A stretch of DNA of 9,750 nucleotides, taken from NCBI GenBank assembly GCA_013694885.1, contig JACDBO010000244.1:1-9750 (forward strand), read 5' to 3'. The notes under the pieces are model-generated. The model searched no databases and had not been told where the DNA came from. It saw nothing but the letters and a program-made list of their open reading frames with translations. Source of the stretch: Chloroflexia bacterium. Lineage in GTDB: Bacteria; Chloroflexota; Chloroflexia; Thermomicrobiales; UBA6265. Made by a program: the position numbers and the translations under genes. This document shows, one piece after another, positions 1-7,269 of this stretch (positions are counted from its first letter, which is position 1; each line of letters starts with the position of its first letter).

Positions 1-1
1 G

Positions 2-151
2 CTCAAGACCGCCCTGCGGCGAACCGGCGCCCGCACCCGTGAGACCTTGGACGAGGCCATCGCGGCCGGACTCGCCACCATCACCGCCGCCGATGCCCAA
101 GCCTGGTTCGCCCATTGCGGCTACCCTATTCCGGCCCAACTATTATGCTAA
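2..151 (+). CDS. IS630-family transposase, C-terminal fragment (cut by window start)
   Basis: An open frame enters from the left edge and encodes 49 residues before a TAA at 149-151. The tail includes the residues AQAWFAHCGY, about ten residues from the end. This resembles the extreme C terminus of IS630/Tc1-mariner-type DDE transposases, where an aromatic-rich WF.HCGY segment follows the last catalytic glutamate. The catalytic DDE residues lie outside the window, so I cannot tell whether the element is intact. IS630 elements insert at TA dinucleotides. A TA at 158-159, just after the stop, is a possible element end, but the matching inverted repeat is not visible. The next gene begins about 100 bases later. 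The family call rests on a short tail and is moderately sure. Confidence 0.68.
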   Translation, partial: LKTALRRTGARTRETLDEAIAAGLATITAADAQAWFAHCGYPIPAQLLC

Positions 152-178
152 CCGCTCTAGGACTGAGTGAGTCGCCCG

Positions 179-206
179 TTGCGCCAATTCATCGCGGCGG
201 TAGAAT
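179..206 (+). promoter_or_regulatory. Candidate sigma-70 promoter for the isomerase gene
   Basis: A -10 box TAGAAT (201-206, five of six to consensus) follows a weak -35 TTGCGC (179-184) with a 16-base spacer. Transcription would start near 213, giving a leader of about 35 bases before the ATG at 248. It lies between the transposase stop and the isomerase gene, so it may belong to either the element end or the host gene. Confidence 0.4.
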
Positions 207-247
207 CGGCTGGATGAGCCGGAGTGGCCGGCGGGAGGGTTGGTGGC

Positions 248-1315
248 ATGCGCTGGTATCCCTTGAAGCTCTCGGTGCCGGTCCGTCATCACACCTTCGG
301 TGCGCGGTTGATCCCCGACAAGCTCAACAAGGCCGGCCTGCCGGACGGGGTGATTGCGGAGACGTGGGAGTTCAGCGATGTGCCGTCAGCGCCGGGAATC
401 GTCACGAACGGCGAGCTTGCCGGGCAGTCGCTCCACGCGCTGGTGGAACGATATCCGGACGCGCTGGTCGGCGAGGGCTGGCGAGGTCCGCGTTTTCCTC
501 TCCTCGGCAAGTTCCTCGACGCGAGCCACCTGCTGCCGGTCCACCTCCACGCCGACGACGCGACCGCCAAGGCGGTCTATGGCGAGCCGAACGGCAAGAC
601 CGAGGCGTGGCACATCCTGTGGTGCGCCGACGACGCCTCAATCCTCGCCGGGGTCAAGCCGGGACTGTCCGACGACGATCTCCGCGCGGCCTTCCTCGCC
701 GAGGACTACGACCGGGTGATGTACCGCCACCCGATCATCCCCGGCGACACGGTCTACATACCGGGCGGGGTGCTCCACACCTTCGGCCCGGACACGCTGA
801 TCTTCGAGATTCAGCAGACCTCCGACATCGCCCAATCGGTGATGCCGACGGACCTCGCTGGCAACCGGCACTCGGACGAGACCTGGCGGCACAACATCGA
901 GGCGACGCTGCGCGAATTGCGCCGCGACCCGCTGCCTCGCCCCACCCACGGGCTGGAACACCTCGACGGCAACAATCGCGTGACCACCTGCGCGGCAGGA
1001 CCTCACTTCGCGATGGAGCGCTGGAAGCTGACGGAGCCGCTGCGCCTGACGTTGCCGCCCGGCCGCTGCGCCACGCTCACAAACCTGGTCGAGCCGGTTG
1101 GTCTCACCTGGGAGGGCGGCACCGATCTCATTGACCGCGCGGAGTCCCGCGTCTTGCCCGCCGCGCTCGGTGAGGTCACAATCGTCCCGGACGGTCTGGC
1201 CTACGTCCTCGTCTGCTACGTCCCCGATCTCACCCGCGACATCATCGCCCCGCTGCATGAGGCTGGTTACGGTGATGGGGAGATTGCGGCGCTCGGCGAA
1301 GTAAAGAGGGGGTGA
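248..1315 (+). CDS. manA: Class I mannose-6-phosphate isomerase (cupin, zinc-dependent)
   Basis: The 355-residue product should interconvert mannose 6-phosphate and fructose 6-phosphate in the cytosol. The zinc site of type I phosphomannose isomerases is visible: VHLHADD at 98-104 (family form VQVHPDD) gives H99 and H101. GKTEAW at 116-121 gives E119, and IPGGVLHTFG at 171-180 gives H177 in the second cupin strand pair. The length fits the short bacterial form. ATG at 248 is preferred because GGGAGGG at 233-239 lies eight bases upstream. The in-frame GTG at 224 would add eight residues and overlap that site. The gene converges with the dehydrogenase at 1345-2361, and its stop codon lies inside a shared hairpin. 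It may feed sugar from the neighbouring uptake operon into mannose-phosphate metabolism, but that link is inferred only from position. Confidence 0.88.
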   Translation: MRWYPLKLSVPVRHHTFGARLIPDKLNKAGLPDGVIAETWEFSDVPSAPGIVTNGELAGQSLHALVERYPDALVGEGWRGPRFPLLGKFLDASHLLPVHLHADDATAKAVYGEPNGKTEAWHILWCADDASILAGVKPGLSDDDLRAAFLAEDYDRVMYRHPIIPGDTVYIPGGVLHTFGPDTLIFEIQQTSDIAQSVMPTDLAGNRHSDETWRHNIEATLRELRRDPLPRPTHGLEHLDGNNRVTTCAAGPHFAMERWKLTEPLRLTLPPGRCATLTNLVEPVGLTWEGGTDLIDRAESRVLPAALGEVTIVPDGLAYVLVCYVPDLTRDIIAPLHEAGYGDGEIAALGEVKRG

Positions 1316-1354
1316 CGGGGGAAGAGCAACGACCTCTCCCTCCTTCACCCCCTC
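1306..1354. terminator. Bidirectional terminator-like hairpin shared by convergent genes
   Basis: GAGGGGGTGA (1306-1315) and TCACCCCCTC (1345-1354) are perfect 10-bp inverted repeats. Further inner pairs form between 1317-1326 and 1334-1343: AGAG with CTCT, and GG with CC twice, separated by one G-T wobble and one mismatch. A 7-base loop lies at 1327-1333. The arms contain the TGA stop of the isomerase gene and the TGA stop of the minus-strand dehydrogenase. There is no long U-tract on either side, so it may act as a rho-assisted terminator or an RNA-protecting 3' end. Confidence 0.6.
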
Positions 1355-2361
1355 GTCTCGTTCGGAGTCACCTGGACCTTGAGCCCTTCGCCGCGGCGGA
1401 CGAGGGCGACGGCCTCCTCGAACTGGTTGAGGGGAAAGGTGTGGGTGACCATCCGCTCGGTGTCGACGGCCCCGGCGGCGAGGACATCGATGGCCGGACC
1501 GTAGGAGTTGAGTACCGCCATCGTGCCGAGGATCGTGATCTCCTGGTTGTAGATCTTGAAGGCGTCGTAGGCGGCCTTCTCCCCAGGCGGGCAGACGCCG
1601 AAGAGCAGGAGCTTGCCGCGCCGGATGACCGCGTCGATCGCAAGTTCCGCGACCTTGGTCTTCCCCGTGGCCTCGATCACGTTGTCGAACCCGCGCGGCG
1701 CCACTTCGCGCACCTCATCAAGTGAGGCGCCCACGACATCGAACCCGAAGGAGCGGGCGATCTCCAGCCGCGCCGGATTGATGTCGATCAGGGCGACGAC
1801 CCGTGCCCCGTTGAACCGCGCGAGTTGGGCATTCTGCAAGCCCATCGGACCCGTGCCGTAGATCAGGTAGCTGTCGCCGACGTTTGCGCGGAGCATGTGG
1901 AACCCGTGGACGACGCAGCTGATCGGTTCGATCAGCGCCGCCGTGGCGTCGGACATGCCGGCGGGCAATGGATAGACCGTCCGCTCTGGCACGGCGACGC
2001 ACTCGGCGAACCCGCCCGGGTGGGAACCGACGCCGACCGCGTTCCACCGCTCGCAGAGGTTGCCCTGGCCGCGCTGGCAGAAGTAGCACTCGCCGCAGTT
2101 GAGGGTGGGATCGACCCCGACTCGGTCGCCGACCTTGACCCCGATCACTTCCTCGCCCACGGCCAGCACCGTGCCACCAAACTCATGTCCGGGGATGATC
2201 GGATACGTCGTCGGCGGGAACTCGCCGTCGATGATGTGGATGTCCGTCCCGCAGATGCCGCACGCCGCGACCCGCACCAGCACGTCCTTCGGTCCGACAG
2301 TCGGATCGGACACTTCCTTGATCTGGATGATGCCGGGTTTCTCGACGACGACGGCTTTCAT
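1345..2361 (-). CDS. Zinc-dependent medium-chain dehydrogenase, sorbitol/polyol dehydrogenase type
   Basis: This 338-residue MDR-family enzyme probably oxidises a sugar alcohol to a ketose with NAD+ in the cytosol. Catalytic zinc ligands are C37 (in CGICGTD), H59-E60 (in PGHEFGG) and E145 (in LIEPISC). A glutamate at that position is typical of sorbitol and related polyol dehydrogenases. The structural zinc site is C89, C92, C95 and C103. The Rossmann motif GTGPMG is at 169-174, and D193 at the end of the next strand favours NAD over NADP. The ATG at 2361 has AGGAGA about seven bases upstream. It is the last gene of the minus-strand operon, 21 bases after the permease stop, which ties it to the imported substrate. 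Threonine or galactitol dehydrogenase activity is an alternative, since substrate cannot be read from the sequence. Confidence 0.85.
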   Translation of the reverse strand: MKAVVVEKPGIIQIKEVSDPTVGPKDVLVRVAACGICGTDIHIIDGEFPPTTYPIIPGHEFGGTVLAVGEEVIGVKVGDRVGVDPTLNCGECYFCQRGQGNLCERWNAVGVGSHPGGFAECVAVPERTVYPLPAGMSDATAALIEPISCVVHGFHMLRANVGDSYLIYGTGPMGLQNAQLARFNGARVVALIDINPARLEIARSFGFDVVGASLDEVREVAPRGFDNVIEATGKTKVAELAIDAVIRRGKLLLFGVCPPGEKAAYDAFKIYNQEITILGTMAVLNSYGPAIDVLAAGAVDTERMVTHTFPLNQFEEAVALVRRGEGLKVQVTPNETRG

Positions 2362-2382
2362 GGCGTATCTCCTGTTGCGCGC

Positions 2383-3252
2383 CTACTTGACTGCGCCCAT
2401 CGAGAGGCCGCGCACCAGCTGACGCTGGGCGACCCAGCCGAGGGCGACGATCGGCAGGACGGCCATGGTGCTGGAGGCGCTGAGCTTTGCCCAGAAGAGG
2501 CCCTCACTGGTGACGAACTTGACCATGAAGATCGGTACCGTGGCCGTGCCGACGGCGGCCAGGCTGACGGCGAAGAAAAACTCGTTCCAAGCGAAGATGA
2601 TCGCCAGAAAGACGGTGGCGACAAGCCCGGGGAAAATCATCGGCAACACGATCTGGGTTATTTCCCGAAACAGACCGGCACCATCGACTCGCGCGGCGTC
2701 CAGCACGTCGCGCGGGACTTCTTCGAGGAAGGAGCGCAGCATCCAGATCGCGATCGGCAGGTTCATCGCCGTGTACAGGATGATGAGACCTTGCACAGTA
2801 CCGAGGAGGCTCGCTTCGCGGAAGATGATGTAGAGGGGCACGATCACGCCGGCCGGCGGCAGGAACTTGGTCGAGATGAAGAAGAAGAGGATGTCTCGCC
2901 ACTTCTGCGGCGGCCGCAGGGCGAGCGCGTAGGCGGCAGGGATGGCGAGCAGCATCACCAGCGCGGTCGAACCGAGCGACGCGACGGCCGAGTTGCGGAA
3001 GAACGGCAGGAAGTCGATGCGGAAAATCGCCTCGTAGTTCTCGAAGGTCGGCGTGAAGATTAGCTTAGGCGGGAGGTCGACCGCCGCCGGCTCGGACTTG
3101 AAGCCGGTGAGGATCATGTAGAGGACCGGGAAGAAGACGATCAGCCCGACAATCCAGGCGACGATCGCCAGAAGCGGGGAACCTCGCTCCTGAGATCGGG
3201 ATCGGCGCGGGATTCCGAATCGGACAGGTCGGGCGGCGGAACGAATCGCCAT
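2383..3252 (-). CDS. Carbohydrate ABC transporter permease, MalG/SmoG-like
   Basis: This 289-residue inner-membrane protein is one of the two channel subunits of a CUT1-type sugar or polyol importer. Hydrophobic segments suggest six membrane spans, the first near 27-49. The cytoplasmic EAA loop that docks the ATPase is at about 182-204 (DAARVDGAG, then ITQIVLP). The protein ends RGLSMGAVK, the usual end of MalG-type permeases. Its ATG begins three bases after the stop of the upstream permease. Its ribosome site, GAGGAG, lies inside that gene's 3' end, so translation is probably coupled. The substrate is inferred from the binding protein of the same operon. Confidence 0.9.
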   Translation of the reverse strand: MAIRSAARPVRFGIPRRSRSQERGSPLLAIVAWIVGLIVFFPVLYMILTGFKSEPAAVDLPPKLIFTPTFENYEAIFRIDFLPFFRNSAVASLGSTALVMLLAIPAAYALALRPPQKWRDILFFFISTKFLPPAGVIVPLYIIFREASLLGTVQGLIILYTAMNLPIAIWMLRSFLEEVPRDVLDAARVDGAGLFREITQIVLPMIFPGLVATVFLAIIFAWNEFFFAVSLAAVGTATVPIFMVKFVTSEGLFWAKLSASSTMAVLPIVALGWVAQRQLVRGLSMGAVK

Positions 3253-3255
3253 AGC

Positions 3256-4200
3256 TCAGACTCCTCGCATGATGCGGTCGAGCGCGCGGAGCAGCAACGT
3301 GATGACCACCATCGACACCATCACAACCACGACGCCGACCGCCGCGCCGAGGCCGACGTTGGAACCCTCGATCGCCTTGCGGAAGACCAGATAGGGCAGC
3401 GTGGTCGTCGCGTTTCCGGGCCCGCCCTGGGTCATCATGTAGATCGGATCAAGCTCCTGGACGATGAAGACGGTCCCGAGCAGACCGCCGAGCTGGAGGA
3501 AGCGGGAGAGGTGCGGCATGGTGATGTCGCGGAACTCCTGCCAAGCGGTCGCCCCATCAACGCGCACGGCTTCGCGCACTTCCTCGCTGATCGACTGCAT
3601 CCCCGCCAGCAGGATCAGCATCATGAACGGCGCCCACCGCCAGACCAGCACGCCGATGACGGAGACCGCCGGGTATTCGCCGAGCCAGTTGGGTTCGGGG
3701 TTGCCGGGGAGCGCCGTCCGCGTTAGCCAGTCGATGACGCCGAAGTTGGGGTTGAGCATCATGTTCTTCCAGTTCAGCGCCGCGGCGACAGGCATGATCA
3801 GGAAGGGTGTGAGCAGCAGGGTGCGGACGATGCCACGACCGGGATAGCGATGATTGACCAATTCGGCGTAGAGCAACCCGAGCGCCAATGAGATAAGCAC
3901 CGCGGCGGTTACGAAGACGGCCGTGTTGACCAGTGCCTCGCGGAACGCCGGATCTCTGGTGAAGATGGTCTGATAGTTCTGAAAGCCGACGAAGCCGCGC
4001 CGGTCCGGACGCTGCAGGTTCCAGCGCTGAAGGCTGTACCAGAGGGTGAGAATGAACGGCGCCTGGGTGACCAGAATCGCATAGAGCAGCGCGGGCAGGA
4101 CCAGCAGGCGGCCGATCGGCTGACTTCGCACGCGATCCAGCAGCGAGGGTCCACCCGCCTGGCGGCGCATCCGTTCCAGCGGCTGATCGGCGATGGCCAT
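3256..4200 (-). CDS. Carbohydrate ABC transporter permease, MalF/SmoF-like
   Basis: This 314-residue inner-membrane protein is the second channel subunit of the importer. A first membrane span is at about 30-54. A short periplasmic region with FVGFQNY (70-76) is typical of MalF-like sugar permeases. The EAA loop is at about 208-230 (REAVRVDGATAW, then ITMPHLS). QGGPGNATTTLPY near 258-270 is also common in this family. The ATG at 4200 has an AGGAG about nine bases upstream. It follows the binding-protein gene after a 130-base gap that holds a strong hairpin, and precedes the MalG-like permease by three bases. Both permeases have intact EAA loops, although no partner ATPase is encoded in the window. 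Confidence 0.9.
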   Translation of the reverse strand: MAIADQPLERMRRQAGGPSLLDRVRSQPIGRLLVLPALLYAILVTQAPFILTLWYSLQRWNLQRPDRRGFVGFQNYQTIFTRDPAFREALVNTAVFVTAAVLISLALGLLYAELVNHRYPGRGIVRTLLLTPFLIMPVAAALNWKNMMLNPNFGVIDWLTRTALPGNPEPNWLGEYPAVSVIGVLVWRWAPFMMLILLAGMQSISEEVREAVRVDGATAWQEFRDITMPHLSRFLQLGGLLGTVFIVQELDPIYMMTQGGPGNATTTLPYLVFRKAIEGSNVGLGAAVGVVVVMVSMVVITLLLRALDRIMRGV

Positions 4201-4257
4201 TTGCGATTGCTCCTGGTTCGACGGCGTCGTTCGTGGCGCTCAGGCGCCTGTGACGAC

Positions 4258-4291
4258 ATCGAGGGGCGGAGGATGTCCTCCGTCCCTCGAT
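4258..4291 (-). repeat. Intercistronic REP-like hairpin between binding protein and permease genes
   Basis: The arms 4258-4273 and 4276-4291 pair over 16 positions with one imperfect pair (G4266 with T4283), leaving a loop of about four bases (ATGT). No T-tract follows in the minus direction. A separate perfect 10-bp palindrome, CAGGCGCCTG, lies at 4241-4250 in the same 130-base gap. A hairpin directly after a binding-protein gene and before its permeases is the classic position, as in malE-malF, for partial termination or mRNA stabilisation that raises binding protein over permease. Confidence 0.65.
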
Positions 4292-4330
4292 ACTCTTGGG
4301 AATCGCTGGCGCGATCCGTCGACGAACCGA

Positions 4331-5731
4331 CTACTGATACCCGCCGTCGATGGCCGTCTGGTTGGCCAGGTCGTTGGCGGCCTGGATCGCCTCGTCGACC
4401 GTTTGGTCACCCACGAGCGCGGAGGCGAACTGTTGCGTCACGTCATCGCCGAGTGCCTGGAATTCGGGAATGCGGACGAACTGGCCACCAGTGTAGGGCA
4501 CCGGCTCCTCGCACGGCTCGTTAGGATTGGACTCGTTGATCGAGTTGAGGACGATGTCCGCAAAGTCACCGGCGACCTCGAGATAGGCCGGGTCCTCGTA
4601 GGTGGAGGCACGGGCGCCGGTCGGGGCCCGGCCCCATCCGCCGTCTGCAGCGACGATGGTCTGCTGATAGGTGCGCGAAGTCGCCCACTTCATGAAGGCG
4701 AGTGAGGCGTCCTTGGCGTCGGAGTTCGCGGCCATCGCGAAATTCCAGCTCCAGAGCCAGTTGCCATGCGGCAGCTTCTCCGCCGGTCCATAGGCAAAAC
4801 CGACCTGGTCGTAGAACTCCGGACTCTCATCCGGGGAGGTCAGCAGTTCGGCGGCGGAGGTCGCGTCGTACCACTGGGCGCAGCTCCCCTGCGCGAAGAG
4901 CGTCTCAGTTTCGGTGAAGCCGTTCTGCTCGACACCCGGCGGGCCGTACTGTTGCATCGACTCGATGTAGAACCGAATGGCGGCGGCCGAATCCTCTTCG
5001 CTGAGCGCGGCATTCCACTCCTCATCGAACCAGCGCCCGCCGAAGGCGTTGATGATGGTGGTCAGCGGCGCGCCCTGCTCGCCCCAGCCGGGCAACCCGC
5101 GGAGGCAGAGCCCGTAGACGGGTGGATTCTGGTCGGGCGCATGAGCCGCGGCGGCGAACTCGGCGACCTGCGTCCATGTCGGGCGCTCCGGCATCTGAAT
5201 GCCGGCGGCCTCGAACAGATCCTTGCGATAGTAGGTCATCGCACTCTCACCGTAGAACGGCAGCGCGTAGACACCCTCTTCGAAGGTGAGGCCGTCTCTC
5301 ATACTCGGAAAGACATCGTCAAGCGCATAAGTGGGATCGGCGGCGGCCTCTTCACCCACCTCTTCGAGCCATCCTTGCTCCGCCCAGAGCGGCACCTCGA
5401 AAGGGCCGATGGTGACGACATCAAACTGACCGGATTGACCGGTGATGTCCTGGGTAATCGTCTGGCGGATCTGATTCTCAGGGAGCACGGTAAGATTGAC
5501 ATTGATGTTGGGGTAGGCGCGATTGAACTCACCGGCCGCGACCAATTCTTGCAGGGCGATCATCTGCGGGTTGCCGACCATGCCGACGCTGATGTCGCCG
5601 GAGATGCTCGGGTCCGGCGCGGCGGCGGCGGGCGATGCGGCGGGCGACGAATCCTGCGCCGATGCGGCACCGCCGAAGATCGGCATGACTAGCGCCAGGG
5701 TCACGACGATTACGAGCGACTTTCGTTGCAT
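4331..5731 (-). CDS. ABC transporter solute-binding protein, mannitol/sorbitol (SmoE/MtlE)-like
   Basis: This 466-residue exported protein should capture a sugar alcohol and deliver it to the two downstream permeases. Residues 1-25 form a signal peptide: a QRK basic start, a hydrophobic core, and ASA before Q26. There is no lipobox cysteine. A low-complexity SPAASPAAAAP linker follows (29-39). VLPENQIRQTITQDI (82-96) and QFDVVTIGPFEVPLWAEQGWL (102-122) closely resemble the corresponding segments I recall from polyol-binding proteins. ATG at 5731 is chosen because AGGAGG lies about eight bases upstream and it starts a proper signal peptide. The frame stays open to 5857, but that extension is hydrophilic and would bury the signal. 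It is the first gene of the minus-strand operon. Polyol specificity is inferred from similarity, and another carbohydrate is possible. Confidence 0.87.
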   Translation of the reverse strand: MQRKSLVIVVTLALVMPIFGGAASAQDSSPAASPAAAAPDPSISGDISVGMVGNPQMIALQELVAAGEFNRAYPNINVNLTVLPENQIRQTITQDITGQSGQFDVVTIGPFEVPLWAEQGWLEEVGEEAAADPTYALDDVFPSMRDGLTFEEGVYALPFYGESAMTYYRKDLFEAAGIQMPERPTWTQVAEFAAAAHAPDQNPPVYGLCLRGLPGWGEQGAPLTTIINAFGGRWFDEEWNAALSEEDSAAAIRFYIESMQQYGPPGVEQNGFTETETLFAQGSCAQWYDATSAAELLTSPDESPEFYDQVGFAYGPAEKLPHGNWLWSWNFAMAANSDAKDASLAFMKWATSRTYQQTIVAADGGWGRAPTGARASTYEDPAYLEVAGDFADIVLNSINESNPNEPCEEPVPYTGGQFVRIPEFQALGDDVTQQFASALVGDQTVDEAIQAANDLANQTAIDGGYQ

Positions 5732-5914
5732 CGATGGTCCTCCTGTCGGCTTGCCGGACGACGTCTTCCTCGCCCTAACATTGGGCGTCACTCCCGTCTC
5801 CGGGACCTCATCGGTTCCGAGACCCGCCTCGACTTGACCTCCTTCGCGTTGGCTCATTCACGAGTACACGAGATCGCGAACGATCCCCACATCGGTCTCC
5901 GCGGCACCTGGACA

Positions 5915-5933
5915 TGTCGATGGATTTGTCGAT
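5915..5933. repeat. Direct repeat TGTCGAT x2, 12-bp period
   Basis: TGTCGAT occurs at 5915-5921 and 5927-5933, start to start 12 bases apart. A related TGTCGAG is at 5974-5980. The pair lies just downstream of the predicted minus-strand start, a position suited to a repressor. Such a short repeat can also arise by chance. Confidence 0.35.
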
Positions 5934-5942
5934 ACGATCGCC

Positions 5943-5971
5943 AGTCTACGGGGCTTTGACAACTTGGTCAA
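5943..5971 (-). promoter_or_regulatory. Predicted sigma-70 promoter of the importer operon
   Basis: Read on the minus strand, TTGACC (5971-5966, five of six to consensus) is followed after 17 bases by TAGACT (5948-5943, four of six). Transcription would start near 5936 and run into the binding-protein gene at 5731. Confidence 0.55.
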
Positions 5972-5972
5972 A
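5955..5972. promoter_or_regulatory. Candidate operator palindrome over the -35 box
   Basis: TTTGAC and GTCAAA are perfect inverted repeats around a six-base centre (AACTTG). The site overlaps the -35 box of the minus-strand promoter and also presents TTGACA on the plus strand. One dimeric repressor bound here could control both divergent transcripts. The regulator family is not identifiable, and no regulator gene is in the window. Confidence 0.45.
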
Positions 5973-6061
5973 CTGTCGAGGCGAGAGATCTCCATGGAAT
6001 CGCCAACTGGTTTTTTGGAGTACACACGAGACATGCAGTGAACTGAATGATCGGAGCAACG

Positions 6062-7099
6062 ATGCGAGGTGTGCGATTGCCGGGCCAACGGCAGGTCACG
6101 ATGGACGAGGTGGAGCGACCGATTCCGGGGCATGGCCAAGTGCTGGTCGAGATGAAGGCCTCGTCCATCTGCGGCAGCGACATTCGGGCAATCTACCGCG
6201 AGCATCTTGGGCACGGGCCGGAGGCGTACCAAAACGTAATCGCTGGTCACGAACCGTGCGGAAAGATCGCCGAGGTCGGCCTCGGCTGCCAGCGATTCAA
6301 AGTAAGCGACCGCGTAATCCTCTACCACATAAGCGGCTGCGGTCTCTGCCACGACTGCCGCGAGGGGTACATGATCAGCTGCACCTCCCCGACGCGGGCG
6401 GCATATGGCTGGCAGCGCGACGGCGGCCATGCCGACTTCCTGCTCGCCGACGAGCGGACGTGCGTCGCGTTACCCGACGAGCTGAGCTACGTCGATGGCG
6501 CGCTAGTCGCCTGTGGGTTTGGCACGGCCTACGAGCCACTGCGCCGGATGCGCGTGTCCGGCCGCGACCGGGTGCTTATCACCGGGCTCGGTCCGGTCGG
6601 GCTGGCCGTCGGCCTGCTCGCCAAGGCCATGGGGGCGTCGCGGGTTATCGGGACCGACCTCTCCACTGCGCGCCTCGATTGGGCCACCTCCATCGGCGCG
6701 GTCGATACCGCCGTTGTCTCCGATGGGAATGCACTTGACCGCATTCTGGCGGAGACGCACGGCGACGGCTGCGAGGTGGCGGTCGATTGCTCCGGCTCAC
6801 CGGCGGGCCGCCTCCTGGCCCTGCGCGGCACGCGGCGGTTCGGACGCTGCGCGATGGTCGGAGAGGGGAGCAGCGTCGAGTTCGACGTGAGCAAAACGCT
6901 GATCCACCCTCAGATCACCGTCTATGGCTCATGGGTGACGAGCATCGGCCACATGGAAGAGCTGGTCGAAAAGCTGGTGGGATGGAACCTCAAGCCGGAG
7001 ATCACCGTCTCCCACCGGTTCTCGCTCGACGGGGCCGCGGAAGCCTACCGGGTCGCCGACGAGGGCCAATCCGGCAAAGTCTGCATCGTGATGGGGTGA
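6062..7099 (+). CDS. Zinc-dependent medium-chain alcohol dehydrogenase
   Basis: This 345-residue MDR-family dehydrogenase probably oxidises an alcohol or polyol with NAD+. The catalytic zinc ligands appear to be C37 (in SICGSD), H63-E64 (in AGHEPCG) and C151 (in ACGFGTAY). A cysteine at the last position matches classical alcohol dehydrogenases rather than the glutamate of sorbitol dehydrogenases. Structural zinc cysteines are C93, C96, C99 and C107. GLGPVG (175-180) with D199 is the NAD-binding motif. ATG at 6062 is preferred over the in-frame ATG at 6047. GGAG at 6053-6056 lies five bases before 6062, nothing comparable precedes 6047, and related enzymes start MRGV. It diverges from the importer operon across a shared control region, so co-regulation is plausible. 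Its exact substrate is unknown. Confidence 0.83.
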   Translation: MRGVRLPGQRQVTMDEVERPIPGHGQVLVEMKASSICGSDIRAIYREHLGHGPEAYQNVIAGHEPCGKIAEVGLGCQRFKVSDRVILYHISGCGLCHDCREGYMISCTSPTRAAYGWQRDGGHADFLLADERTCVALPDELSYVDGALVACGFGTAYEPLRRMRVSGRDRVLITGLGPVGLAVGLLAKAMGASRVIGTDLSTARLDWATSIGAVDTAVVSDGNALDRILAETHGDGCEVAVDCSGSPAGRLLALRGTRRFGRCAMVGEGSSVEFDVSKTLIHPQITVYGSWVTSIGHMEELVEKLVGWNLKPEITVSHRFSLDGAAEAYRVADEGQSGKVCIVMG

Positions 7100-7269
7100 A
7101 CTTCAGGGCCGAGGGCCGAGCCGCACGACCGAACCCACTGACGAGGATCACCCGACATTGCTGCCCCAACCAACTCTTGTTGATGCATCCCTGTGTGCGC
7201 CCGGCTCAAGTTTGGGCAGGTTCATTCTGGAGACGGCCAAAGCCGCATCGATCCAAGTCGGTTGGGAAA

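Larger units (their letters stand above)
5732..6061. other. Divergent control region between importer operon and second dehydrogenase
   Basis: This 330-base stretch has no convincing gene. It holds the minus-strand promoter at 5943-5971, the palindrome at 5955-5972 and the direct repeat at 5915-5933, all listed separately. The predicted binding-protein mRNA has a leader of about 205 bases. Within it, 5796-5823 forms a hairpin: GTCTC with GAGAC, plus an inner six-base stem with a single bulge. That hairpin is stronger read on the plus strand than in the actual minus-strand transcript. I see no convincing -10 box for the plus-strand dehydrogenase, although TTGACA at 5956-5961 could be its -35. 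Confidence 0.5.

Noticed and set aside
115..1134. 339-codon plus-strand open frame overlapping the isomerase
   Set aside because: Arg/Pro/Gly-rich composition with no domains, and the isomerase frame at the same place has a complete zinc site.
1825..3063. 412-codon plus-strand open frame
   Set aside because: It lies antisense to the dehydrogenase and permease genes, whose frames carry clear motifs. Its product is rich in Asp, Arg, Glu and His without domain signs, a typical shadow in high-GC DNA.
5837..5844. Orphan AAGGAGGT on the minus strand in the importer leader
   Set aside because: No ATG, GTG or TTG follows at a workable distance, so it does not support an upstream ORF there.
5732..5857. 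42-codon N-terminal extension of the binding protein
   Set aside because: Hydrophilic, no ribosome site suited to it, and it would bury the signal peptide that starts at 5731 behind a strong AGGAGG.
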